Shown in pieces: positions 52,006 to 59,964 of a stretch of DNA of 64,000 nucleotides (position 1 is its first letter; the number at the start of each line of letters is the position of its first letter). The notes below the pieces were generated by a model that was not told the origin of the DNA, did not search any database, and worked only from the letters and a program-made list of their open reading frames with translations. Made by a program: the position numbers and the translations under genes. Source of the stretch: Bin87 sp965207585 (GTDB taxonomy: Bacteria; Chloroflexota; Dehalococcoidia; Lucifugimonadales; UBA3495); the NCBI GenBank assembly GCA_965207585.1, contig CBDBMT010000003.1, positions 434,001 through 498,000 of the forward strand. The letters are read 5' to 3'.

Positions 52006-53202
52006 ATGAGACCCCTGGAAGGCATCAAAGTACTGGACCTGACCCGCGCCCTGGCCGGACCATTCTGCGCCACCATGCTCGGCGACTACGGGGCCGACGT
52101 CATCAAGATCGAACGTCCCGGCGCCGGAGACGACACCCGCGGCTGGGGCCCTCCGTTCATCGGCGAGGAATCCGCCTACTTCCTCTCTGTCAACCGCAAC
52201 AAGCGCAGCCTCACCCTGAACCTGCGCGACGAAAAGGCCCAGCAGATCTTCCTGAAGCTGGCCGCCGACGCCGACGTGATCGTCGAAAACTTCACCCCCG
52301 ACGTGATGTCCAACTTCAACCTCGGCTACGAGGACGTGAAGCAGATCAATCCCGCAATCGTCTACTGCTCCATCTCCGGCTTCGGCGCCAACGGGCCCTA
52401 CCGCGACCGGCCGGCCTACGACCAGATTATGCAGGGCGTGAGCGGCCTGATGAGCATCACCGGCGACCTCGGCGGCGACCCCCAAAAGGTCGGCATCGCC
52501 GTGAGCGACATCGGCGCCGGAATGTGGGCCGCCTTCGCCATCATGGCCGCCCTCTTTCATCGCAACTCCCCCAGCGGCACCGGCGACGGCCAGTACATCG
52601 ATCTCTCCATGCTGGACGCCCAGGTTGCGTGGATGACCTACCAGGCCGGCTACTACTTCGCCACCGGCGACGCGCCCCAAAGGCTGGGCGCGGCCCATCC
52701 CACCCTCGTGCCCTATCAGGGCTTCAAAGGCGGAGACGGCAAGTTCTTCAACGTCGCGGTGGGTTCCGAGCGCCTCTGGGAGCGTTTCTGCCAAGGCATC
52801 AACCGCATGGACCTCAAGGATCACCCCGACTACGCCACCAACGGTGACCGGGTCAACCACCGCTCGGATCTTGTCAGTCTGCTTATCGAGCACTTCCAGG
52901 GCAAGGACGCCGACGATTGGGTCGCCGACCTGCAGGCCGTCAGCGTCCCGGCGGGTCCCATCAACGACCTGAAGGACGTTTTCAACGATCCCCAGGTGCA
53001 GCACCGGGAGATGCTCCGGGAAATGCCCCACCCGACCCTGGGCACCATCCAGCAAACCGGTCTGCCCATCAAGTTCTCCGAAACCCCCGGCGAACTGGAA
53101 AAGCATCCCCCCCTGCTGGGCGAGCATAACCACCAGATACTCAGCGACCTGGGATACTCGGATTCCGATATCGATCAAATGGCGACTGCCGGCGTCATAT
53201 AG
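52006..53202 (+). CDS. CaiB/BaiF family CoA-transferase (class III)
   Basis: The 398-residue protein has the family pattern throughout: LEGIKVLDLTRALAGPFCAT, LGDYGADVIKIERPGAGDDT, NRNKRSLTLNLRDEKAQQIF, ADVIVENFTPDVM, IVYCSISGFGANGPYRDRPA, and a later GQYIDLSMLDA. The Asp of the LSMLDAQ region corresponds to the catalytic Asp that forms the acyl-CoA anhydride. Class III enzymes move CoA between organic acids (formyl, carnitine, benzylsuccinate, bile acids and others). It heads a plus-strand run with a pseudo-SDR gene 36 bp downstream and an M24 peptidase; the acid handled is unknown. Confidence 0.93.
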   Translation: MRPLEGIKVLDLTRALAGPFCATMLGDYGADVIKIERPGAGDDTRGWGPPFIGEESAYFLSVNRNKRSLTLNLRDEKAQQIFLKLAADADVIVENFTPDVMSNFNLGYEDVKQINPAIVYCSISGFGANGPYRDRPAYDQIMQGVSGLMSITGDLGGDPQKVGIAVSDIGAGMWAAFAIMAALFHRNSPSGTGDGQYIDLSMLDAQVAWMTYQAGYYFATGDAPQRLGAAHPTLVPYQGFKGGDGKFFNVAVGSERLWERFCQGINRMDLKDHPDYATNGDRVNHRSDLVSLLIEHFQGKDADDWVADLQAVSVPAGPINDLKDVFNDPQVQHREMLREMPHPTLGTIQQTGLPIKFSETPGELEKHPPLLGEHNHQILSDLGYSDSDIDQMATAGVI

Positions 53203-53237
53203 CCCCCGGCAATTTGTGAGGGTAGGGAGGTAGCCAC

Positions 53238-54056
53238 ATGGACTTCGGACTCCAGGATACGGTTGCCCTGGTGGTGGACTCGCACCTTGCCATCGCCACG
53301 GCCACCGCCACCGCATTGGCTAAAGAGGGGGCCATCCTTTCGCTGACCGCGCCCGACAGCTACCGCATGCGGCACGTCGAGATGGAAATCGCCCGAAAAC
53401 ACGTCCCCCAGGATCGTTTCCGCGCCGTCATCGCCGACCTCGACCGGGAGCAGGACATCCACCGCCTAGTACGGGAGACCCTGCACCGTCAGGGCAACAT
53501 CGGCGTCATGGTTACCACCGTCCGGGACCAGGGCAACCTGACGGCCAGCGAACTCGAGGACGAGCACATCGAGCCGGCCTTGTCCAGGAACTTCATGTCC
53601 GCCGTGCACTTGACCCGTGAGGTCCTGCCCCACATGAGGCGCTACGGGCTGGGTCGGATCATCAACCTCATCCCGTCTTCCGCCATGGAAGTGTCGCCGC
53701 ACAACACTCTGTCCTCTCTGAGTCTGGCCCCGGTGCTTGCCTACTTCAAGGGCTTGGCCTCGGAACTGGCCCCGCTGAACATCACGGTCAACAACGTCAT
53801 CTACGCCGGCGTGGATGCCGACGAGATCGAGGACCCGGACCATACCCATCACCACGGAGGATCGGATACCGACCGGGATGAACAATCCTGCGCCCACTGC
53901 AAGTACGAGGAGATGGCGGCCGAAGCGCCAATGAAGCGCATGGGCACGCCACAGGAGATCGGCGACATCGTTTGCATGATCGCCTCCTACCAGGCGTCCT
54001 ACCTCACCGGCGCCAACATCATCGTCGACGGCGGCATCCACCACAACTACGCCTGA
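53238..54056 (+). CDS. SDR-fold protein lacking catalytic residues, with His/Cys cluster
   Basis: The 272-residue protein follows the short-chain dehydrogenase layout and ends with the typical TGANIIVDGGIHHNYA. However, the nucleotide-binding glycine motif TGxxxGIG is replaced by VVDSHLAIATATA (residues 13-25), the NNAG motif by TTVRDQG, and the catalytic Tyr-x-x-x-Lys position by LSLAP (161-165); only the Ser pair of PSSAMEV remains. Residues 201-222 form an insertion, DHTHHHGG...CAHCKY, that could bind a metal ion. I infer a non-dehydrogenase that reuses the fold. The start has GGGAGG upstream and it lies between the CoA-transferase and M24 peptidase genes. Confidence 0.85.
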   Translation: MDFGLQDTVALVVDSHLAIATATATALAKEGAILSLTAPDSYRMRHVEMEIARKHVPQDRFRAVIADLDREQDIHRLVRETLHRQGNIGVMVTTVRDQGNLTASELEDEHIEPALSRNFMSAVHLTREVLPHMRRYGLGRIINLIPSSAMEVSPHNTLSSLSLAPVLAYFKGLASELAPLNITVNNVIYAGVDADEIEDPDHTHHHGGSDTDRDEQSCAHCKYEEMAAEAPMKRMGTPQEIGDIVCMIASYQASYLTGANIIVDGGIHHNYA

Positions 54057-54102
54057 TCACCGCCGAGCCGAATCAGCCCGATCCCCGCCGCAGGAGGTCC
54101 CC

Positions 54103-55305
54103 ATGGCCAACGCCAGGATGCTTGACGACGCCCGAGAGTACCTGCAAACGGAGGACATCCCCGGCTGGCTCATCTACGACTACCTCGGCTGCAACCCCGT
54201 CCTGGCCCAGGTAGCCCAACCCTCGGGCCATGTCACCCGCCCCGTCTTCCTCTTCGTGCCGGTAACCGGCGCCCCTCGCCTGCTCACCCACCACGTGGAC
54301 GCCGGCAAGTTCGCCGACGCCGGTGACGGAACCGACCTGCAACAGGTAGTGTACAGCAGCCGGGTCACCCTGGAGAGCGCGCTGCAAGACACGCTCGCCG
54401 GCTGCGGCCGCGTCGCCATGGAATACTCTCCGCGCAACGGCCTGCCTCGCGTCTCGCGGGTCGACGCCGGAACCGTCGAGCTGGTCCGGAGCATGGGCGC
54501 CGACGTGGTCTCCTCTGCCGACCTAATGCAATATGCCACCCAGCGCTGGTCACCGGAGCAATTGGCCGGACACAAGCGGGCCGCCGAGAAACTGGGCCGC
54601 ATCGTTAACGAGGCCTTCGCCCGCATCGGCCAACGTCTGTCTCAAAATAACTCTAACGGCCCCACCGAGTTCGAGATCGCCGAATTCATCCGCGCCCGTT
54701 TCCGCGAGGAGGGCCTGATCACTGCCGACGGCCCCATCGTTTCCGCCAACGCCCACTGCTCCGACCCTCACTACGAACCCGCGGCCGAAGGCAGCAGCGT
54801 AATCGCCCCCGGCGACTGGGTGCTCATCGACCTCTGGGCCCGCGAGGACACCCCCGGCAGCGTTTACGCGGACATCACCTGGACGGCCTACGTGGGCGAC
54901 GCTCCCACCGAGCGGCACCGCCAGGTCTTCGACATCGTCCTGGGCGCCCGCGATGCCGCCCTGTCCTTCCTGCAGGAATCCTTCTCCCGGGGTGAGGCCA
55001 TCCAGGGCTGGCAGGCCGACGACGTGGCCCGCAGCTACATCTCCGACCACGGCTTCGGCGATTACTTCACTCACCGCCTGGGCCACAGCATCTACCACAC
55101 CGTCCACGGCGAGGGCGTCAACCTGGACAACTTCGAGACCCACGACACCCGGCGCGTCATCCCCGGCATCGGCTTTTCCATCGAACCCGGCATCTACCTG
55201 CCGGAGTTCGGCGTCCGCTCCGAGATCGACGCCTACATGAGCGAGGACGGCCCCTACGCCTCGTCGCCCGTGCAGCGGGACATTGTGCTGATTACGGCCC
55301 CGTAA
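54103..55305 (+). CDS. M24-family metallopeptidase (Xaa-Pro aminopeptidase-like)
   Basis: Four hundred residues: an N-terminal creatinase-like domain (WLIYDYLGCNPVL onwards) and a C-terminal pita-bread domain. The five metal ligands can be placed: Asp in WVLIDLWARED, Asp in VYADITWTAYV, His in HRLGHSIYHTVHGEG, Glu in GFSIEPGIYLP and Glu in VRSEIDAYM. Family members cleave N-terminal residues before proline or hydrolyse creatine-like amides using two Mn2+ or Co2+. AGGAGG precedes the ATG. Its last 14 bp overlap the convergent YceI gene. Third gene of the plus-strand run begun at 52006. Confidence 0.92.
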   Translation: MANARMLDDAREYLQTEDIPGWLIYDYLGCNPVLAQVAQPSGHVTRPVFLFVPVTGAPRLLTHHVDAGKFADAGDGTDLQQVVYSSRVTLESALQDTLAGCGRVAMEYSPRNGLPRVSRVDAGTVELVRSMGADVVSSADLMQYATQRWSPEQLAGHKRAAEKLGRIVNEAFARIGQRLSQNNSNGPTEFEIAEFIRARFREEGLITADGPIVSANAHCSDPHYEPAAEGSSVIAPGDWVLIDLWAREDTPGSVYADITWTAYVGDAPTERHRQVFDIVLGARDAALSFLQESFSRGEAIQGWQADDVARSYISDHGFGDYFTHRLGHSIYHTVHGEGVNLDNFETHDTRRVIPGIGFSIEPGIYLPEFGVRSEIDAYMSEDGPYASSPVQRDIVLITAP

Positions 55306-56152
55306 TCGTCCCCGCGAAGTCCAGTTCCAGCAGGATTTCGTCCTCCACGCTCACCACGATCGCCACCCGTGGCTTGTCCATCCCGAAGTTCTCGAAGGTG
55401 AACACCACGCTGGCGAACCCGGTGGCCGTCCCATCCCCCGGGAACTCGGCCATCACGTCCCACGTCACCTCGCGGGTCTGGTCTCGCACCGTAAGGTCGC
55501 CGGTGATGGTGAACTCCATCGGCCCGCTGGCATCGGCGATTGACGCTGGCAGACCGTCAACCGATGTCGGCTGGAATACCACCTCCGGGTACGTGTCGGT
55601 CTCCAAGGTGCGGTTGCGCACGTAGCCGTCCCGCCGATTGCTGTCCGTGCGCAGCGTCGCCGCCTGTACCGCGATGCGGCTGCCGTCCGCGATCACCTTG
55701 CCGTCGGAATCAAAGGCGATGCTGCCTGCCACGTCCAACGTTTCGCCCGTGGCAACCTTGAAGCCGGTATTCGCTAACACCTCCTCCACCTTGTAGCGGG
55801 CAATGGTGCCATCGTCCAGCGTGAACACCGTCGCTCCGTCTGCGGCAACGGGTTCTGCCGTCGGGGGCGCTGGAGGCGCCTGCGCAGCCGGCATCGGCTC
55901 GGCGGTCGCGGTCGCCTCAGCCTCCATCGTCGGCGCCGCGGTGGGTGCAGCCGGCGGCGCGGCGGTTGCAGCGGCGGCCGGAGCCGCGGTCTCAGTCGGC
56001 AGACCCGGCGCGGAAGTTGCCGCCGCTGCCGGAACGGCGGTGGCGGCCGGTGGAGCCGGCGGTTCCGGAGCCTGCCCGCCGCAGGCGACCGCCAGTAACG
56101 CTGCCGAAAGGACCAGCACAATGAGCGAGGCGAAAGAGGAAAACGAGTGCAT
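55292..56152 (-). CDS. YceI-domain lipoprotein
   Basis: An N-terminal lipoprotein signal (LIVLVLSAALLAVACGG, lipid Cys in VAC) is followed by a low-complexity Ala/Pro/Thr linker to about residue 105 and then a YceI-like domain: TIARYKVEEVLANTGF, GSIAFDSDGKVIADGS, RRDGYVRNRTLETDTYPEVV, FTITGDLTVRDQTREVTWDV. YceI proteins form a lipocalin-like barrel that binds polyisoprenoid or amide lipids and are often stress-induced. The ATG at 56152 lies 9 bases after AGGAG; a GTG one codon earlier is equally spaced for use. Confidence 0.88.
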   Translation of the reverse strand: MHSFSSFASLIVLVLSAALLAVACGGQAPEPPAPPAATAVPAAAATSAPGLPTETAAPAAAATAAPPAAPTAAPTMEAEATATAEPMPAAQAPPAPPTAEPVAADGATVFTLDDGTIARYKVEEVLANTGFKVATGETLDVAGSIAFDSDGKVIADGSRIAVQAATLRTDSNRRDGYVRNRTLETDTYPEVVFQPTSVDGLPASIADASGPMEFTITGDLTVRDQTREVTWDVMAEFPGDGTATGFASVVFTFENFGMDKPRVAIVVSVEDEILLELDFAGTITGP

Positions 56153-56204
56153 CACGATGATCTCCTGAAGTTATTAGAGCGAAGGCATCCCAGCGATTCT
56201 AACA

Positions 56205-56233
56205 TTGCCCCTCTCATGGGGCGGGGGTACAAT
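56205..56233 (+). promoter_or_regulatory. Promoter of flavin monooxygenase gene at 56269
   Basis: TTGCCC (56205-56210), 17 bp, TACAAT (56228-56233), 36 bp before the ATG. Good match to a housekeeping sigma promoter. Confidence 0.55.
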
Positions 56234-56268
56234 CTCGCCAACATTTGTCACCAAGGGAGCAGCCCATC

Positions 56269-57414
56269 ATGAAATTCGGCCTGGCCTACGAAATGCAGCG
56301 CCCGGAACTGGACGACCACGCCGTCATCGAGGAAACCATCGAACAGGTCTGCCTGGCCGACGAGATGGGCTTCGACTACGTCTGGTTCGTCGAGCACCAC
56401 TTCCTCACCACCTTCAGCATGTCGCCCTGCCCCGAGGTAATCTTCGGCGCATTGAGCAAGCTGACCAAGCGCATCCGGCTGGGCTTCGGCGTAATCATCC
56501 TGCCCTACCATCATCCCGTGCGCGTTGCCGAGCGCGTCGCCATGGTTGACCACCTGACCAACGGGCGAGTCGACATGGGCACTGGCCGCAGCGCCGCCTA
56601 CGAGCAGACCGGCATGGGCATCGACCCCCGCGAGACCCGCGAGATGTGGGAGGAATCACTCAAGATGATCCCCCAGATCTGGGACGCCGACTACTTCGAA
56701 TGGGAGGGCAAATACTGGAATGTCCCGCCCCGCCAGGTGCTGCCCAAGCCCTACCAGCAGCCCCATCCGCCCATCTGGGTCGCCGCCCTGCAGCCGGCCA
56801 CCTACGAGCTGGCCGCCCAGCGCGGCATCGGCGTCATGGCCCTGGGCGTCAGCGCGCCGTCAGTCCTGGAGCCCCATATCGCCGAGTACCGGGAGAACAT
56901 CAAGAACGCCCAGCCCGTGGGCCAGTTCGTCAACAACCAGTGGCTCAGCTCGGTATTCGGCCTCTGCGGACCCGACAATGGAGCCACACGCCAGCTCTGC
57001 GCCGACTCCCTCAAGACCTTCTTCGGGCCGGGCCGTCCGTACGTCCAGGACCAGAAGGACGTTTACTCCCGCCTGCTGGACCAGTGGGGCGGCATCCCCG
57101 AGCACCTGCAGCAGAACTTCTCCCGTTACGTGGACGTGCCCGCCGAGGGAGCGGAGGCTGATGGCTCCGTGGATCTCTCCGGAGGCACCGCCCTGGCCCA
57201 GAAGATCTGGGAGGAGTTTGACGCCGATACCCTGGCCGAGCGCGGCGTCATCGTCGCCGGCGACCCCGACAGCTGCATCCAGGCCGCCAAGCTCCACGAG
57301 GCCACCGGCGTCGACCAGCTCCAGTTCCTCATGGCCACCGAGACCGTCGCCCACGACAAAGTCATGGAATCCATCGAGATGTTCGGCAAGCACGTCTTCC
57401 CGGCTTTCAAGTGA
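56269..57414 (+). CDS. LLM-class flavin-dependent oxidoreductase
   Basis: A 381-residue luciferase-like monooxygenase starting MKFGLAYEMQRPELDD with AAGGGAG upstream. Recognisable blocks are DYVWFVEHHFLTTFSMSPCP, IRLGFGVIILPYHHPVRVAE, GRVDMGTGRSAAYEQTGM and the C-terminal GVDQLQFLMATETVAHDKVM. The H-H-F pair after the first acidic residue is typical of members that act on small alkanals or sulfur- or nitrogen-containing compounds, but the substrate is unknown. It is distinct in sequence from the two other family members in this window, so the three are not recent duplicates. Confidence 0.92.
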   Translation: MKFGLAYEMQRPELDDHAVIEETIEQVCLADEMGFDYVWFVEHHFLTTFSMSPCPEVIFGALSKLTKRIRLGFGVIILPYHHPVRVAERVAMVDHLTNGRVDMGTGRSAAYEQTGMGIDPRETREMWEESLKMIPQIWDADYFEWEGKYWNVPPRQVLPKPYQQPHPPIWVAALQPATYELAAQRGIGVMALGVSAPSVLEPHIAEYRENIKNAQPVGQFVNNQWLSSVFGLCGPDNGATRQLCADSLKTFFGPGRPYVQDQKDVYSRLLDQWGGIPEHLQQNFSRYVDVPAEGAEADGSVDLSGGTALAQKIWEEFDADTLAERGVIVAGDPDSCIQAAKLHEATGVDQLQFLMATETVAHDKVMESIEMFGKHVFPAFK

Positions 57415-57495
57415 TGCTGCCCGGATGCGCCGGAATGTGTGCTACGCTTAAAATGACCGGCAGCGCCTGCCAATTCTCGTCAAAGACAGCACAGC

Positions 57496-58275
57496 ATGAC
57501 CACAATAGCCCCTGAGCTCAACCTGCCCCCGGATCACCCGCTGCGGCAGATCCTCGATACCATCGCCGCGCACCCCGAGGTGCGCGAGCCGGTGCTGCGC
57601 GTCCTGCTCACCGAGGACTTCCTGGCCCTGCCGGAGCAGGTACGAGAATTGCGCGCTGACTTTACGGAGTTCAAGGAAGAAACCCGCGAGCAATTCCGGA
57701 CGGTAAATGAACGGTTGGACGAGAACACCCGCCGACTGGACGATGTTACGGTGCGACTGGACGAGAACACCCGCCGACTGGACGATGTCACGGTACGACT
57801 TGATGAGAACATCGACCTCACCAGAAGCCTTCGCGGCTCCGTAGGAGCGCTGCGTGGAGAGTCCTACGAGGATCTCTGCCGTCAAGAAATCGAAGCAATT
57901 CTGGACGGATGGCTCGAACGCGCAGTGCTGGCGGATCGTGACCACATCAACAATCTTCTGGGCGAGCATCGACATCGCGACCTGATCAGCAGGCAAGATT
58001 TCCTGGAAGGTCTCAGACCGGACATAATTGCTCGGGCCAAGAGCGACACCTCAGAAAGCCTTTTGCTCGCCGTTGTGGAAGTGTCCATCACGTTCAACAG
58101 AGATGATTTGGCAACCGCCGCTCGCAGAGCTCGGATAGTCTCTGAGGCTACCGGCGTACCTGCGCAAGCTTTCGTCGTGACCCATCATCCCTGGCCTGCG
58201 GATGTCAACGACGTGGCACGACAGCTGGACGTAACCATCATTCGACACGAGGCACCCCAGTACGCTGACCTTTAG
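57496..58275 (+). CDS. Coiled-coil plus nuclease-like C-terminal domain protein (copy 2)
   Basis: A 259-residue relative of the protein at 48150. The N-terminus differs (helices to residue 55), then a coiled coil contains two and a half perfect repeats of ENTRRLDDVTVRLD, encoded by 42-bp tandem DNA units starting at 57721, 57763 and 57805. The C-terminal domain has ALRGESYEDLCRQEIEAILD, LRPDIIARAKSD and LLLAVVEVSITFNRDDLATA, the acidic/strand pattern of a degenerate PD-(D/E)XK fold. The variable coiled coil joined to a conserved domain suggests a partner-binding rod on a nuclease-like head. Function unknown. Confidence 0.65.
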   Translation: MTTIAPELNLPPDHPLRQILDTIAAHPEVREPVLRVLLTEDFLALPEQVRELRADFTEFKEETREQFRTVNERLDENTRRLDDVTVRLDENTRRLDDVTVRLDENIDLTRSLRGSVGALRGESYEDLCRQEIEAILDGWLERAVLADRDHINNLLGEHRHRDLISRQDFLEGLRPDIIARAKSDTSESLLLAVVEVSITFNRDDLATAARRARIVSEATGVPAQAFVVTHHPWPADVNDVARQLDVTIIRHEAPQYADL

Positions 58276-58298
58276 GGGCGACCGTTTCCGGTCGCCCC
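58275..58298 (+). terminator. Terminator hairpin after the coiled-coil gene
   Basis: GGGGCGACCG and CGGTCGCCCC form a perfect 10-bp stem with a 4-nt loop starting at the last base of the stop codon, followed by CATTCTTT. Confidence 0.6.
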
Positions 58299-58329
58299 CA
58301 TTCTTTGCAGCCGGTTGCACCTCAGGTCG

Positions 58330-59412
58330 TCACGCCGGATCTCCCGTCAGATCGCTCACCCGGGGCGCCACCTCCTCGGCAATCAGGCGCAGGCAGTCCA
58401 TCTCCCACTGGTGGTCGTCCGGGTCCTGCGTGATGCACAGCAGGTGCCCGAAGCCGCCGACGCCATCGTACAACTGGCGGATCCGCTGGGCGCACTCGTC
58501 GGGGTCGCCGACGATCCAGATGTTGTCCATCATGTAGTCGACGGTCAGGTCGTCGTCGCTCATGTTGGGATCGATCTTGGTGGCCTGGATCAGCCCCGAC
58601 CCCAACCGGTTGGGCAACTGGTGCTGCAGGTAGTTACGTCCCAGTACCGCGTGGGCCCGCTCCCTTGCCTCCTCGCTGGTCTCGGCCACGAACACGTCCC
58701 GCCCGATGCGCCAGTCGGAGCGATGAGCTTCCCGGCCGGCCTCGGCGGCGGCGTCCTCCACCGTCGTCCAGTGGTCCGCCAGGTACTGCGGGGCCAGGTT
58801 GCTGCTGCTCATGGGGATGTAACCCTCGCGTCCGGCGACCCGGATGCTGCTGCTGCCGATGGACGTGGCGGCCACGCCGATGGGCGGGTGGGGCTGCTGC
58901 AGCGGCTTCATGTGCAGCCCGCGCTCCAGCACCGGCGCCTCGATGTCGAAGAACTCGCCGTGGTAGGAGAACTGCCCCTCGGATGACCACAGGCTCAGCA
59001 CCACGTCCAGCACTTCGGCCGCCCGCCGGCGCACGTCGTCCCCCTGGCTGGGGTCCATGCCGAAGAGTTGAAGGTCGGTGGGTATCGCCCGGTGCCCGAT
59101 GCCCCAGTACAGCCGCCCGCGCGTCAGGTGGTCCAGCATGGCGATGCGATGCGCCAGCTCGATGGGATTGTGGATGGGCAGCAACGTGACGCCCGTGGCC
59201 AGCCGGATGTTCTCCGTCAGCGCCGACGCCTTGGCGATCAGCAGGTCGGGGAACGGCGCGTTCTCCCAGCGCTCGGTCAGGTGCTCCCCGATCCAGGCCT
59301 CATGAAACCCCAGCCGGTCGGCTTCCTGCAGCAGGTCGAGGTCGCGGTCGTAGGAATCGGCATAGGAACGGTGCGGCGGATGCAAAGGCATCATGAACAG
59401 GCCGAATTGCAT
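58330..59412 (-). CDS. LLM-class flavin-dependent oxidoreductase
   Basis: The chosen ATG at 59412 (MQFGLFMMPLHPP) has GGAG upstream and aligns with the other family starts; longer frames add unlikely residues. The 360-residue protein shows EAWIGEHLTERWENAPFPDL, IRLATGVTLLPIHNPIELAH, GRLYWGIGHRAIPTDLQLFG and IGSSSIRVAGREGYIPMSSS. The pattern resembles limonene/alkanal monooxygenase-like members using reduced flavin. It is oriented against the gene at 57496, with a terminator between them. Substrate unknown. Confidence 0.9.
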   Translation of the reverse strand: MQFGLFMMPLHPPHRSYADSYDRDLDLLQEADRLGFHEAWIGEHLTERWENAPFPDLLIAKASALTENIRLATGVTLLPIHNPIELAHRIAMLDHLTRGRLYWGIGHRAIPTDLQLFGMDPSQGDDVRRRAAEVLDVVLSLWSSEGQFSYHGEFFDIEAPVLERGLHMKPLQQPHPPIGVAATSIGSSSIRVAGREGYIPMSSSNLAPQYLADHWTTVEDAAAEAGREAHRSDWRIGRDVFVAETSEEARERAHAVLGRNYLQHQLPNRLGSGLIQATKIDPNMSDDDLTVDYMMDNIWIVGDPDECAQRIRQLYDGVGGFGHLLCITQDPDDHQWEMDCLRLIAEEVAPRVSDLTGDPA

Positions 59413-59478
59413 GTCTGAACTCCTTGGCTCGGTTGATGCCGCCAGAATAACCCACCGCGCCACCTGCGGCAACGCGGG

Positions 59479-59964
59479 CTACACCAGCCGCCGGACCGGG
59501 TAGTCGGGAAAGCCACGATTCCATGAGGCGATATTGAAAACGCCGCAATCGCTAACTATTGACCGCACCCACTCCGAAGGACCTCCGACCGGCAGGGCCT
59601 GTTTCAAAGCCGCAGTCCGCCGGGTCAAATTTGCCGTACTCAGCCATCTTAGCGCGACGAGCACATAGTAGTACGAAGGTTTGTCCGCCCTTCCTGCCGC
59701 CCATTCGTAAAGGAACGAGTCGCGATATTTGTACTTCAGATCTTGATCGAGCTCTCCGCGCTGGAAAGCCTGCACCGGATCAGCGTTGCCTGGAAACGCA
59801 CCGATATCCTCCGGGTCTTTGAACTCGATAAACAGATAACGGTCAGGAAGCTCAACCACAAAATCGACGGCTTTCATCTGGGTAAACCCATGGTCTTCAA
59901 ACTTCCGCGCGTCCAGCACGTTATTGAAGGTGATTTCCAAACCGCGCTCGGTGAAGACTGTCAT
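59479..59964 (-). CDS. PD-(D/E)XK-like small protein paired with ATPase
   Basis: A 161-residue protein. Residues 30-52 read MKAVDFVVELPDRYLFIEFK with Asp34, Glu47 and Lys49 in the arrangement D...ExK of restriction-like nucleases, followed by an acidic loop (DPEDIGAFPG) and a helix YKYRDSFLYEWAAG. The later part has YYVLVALRWLSTANLTRRTA. Its ATG overlaps the end of the ATPase gene (59961-60950) by 4 bp, so the two are translationally coupled. The nuclease assignment rests on this local motif only; the pairing with an ABC-type ATPase is typical of anti-phage modules. Confidence 0.6.
   Translation of the reverse strand: MTVFTERGLEITFNNVLDARKFEDHGFTQMKAVDFVVELPDRYLFIEFKDPEDIGAFPGNADPVQAFQRGELDQDLKYKYRDSFLYEWAAGRADKPSYYYVLVALRWLSTANLTRRTAALKQALPVGGPSEWVRSIVSDCGVFNIASWNRGFPDYPVRRLV

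Noticed and set aside
51820..53316. A 498-codon minus-strand frame opposite the CoA-transferase gene
   Set aside because: No recognisable motif; the plus-strand product matches CaiB/BaiF throughout.
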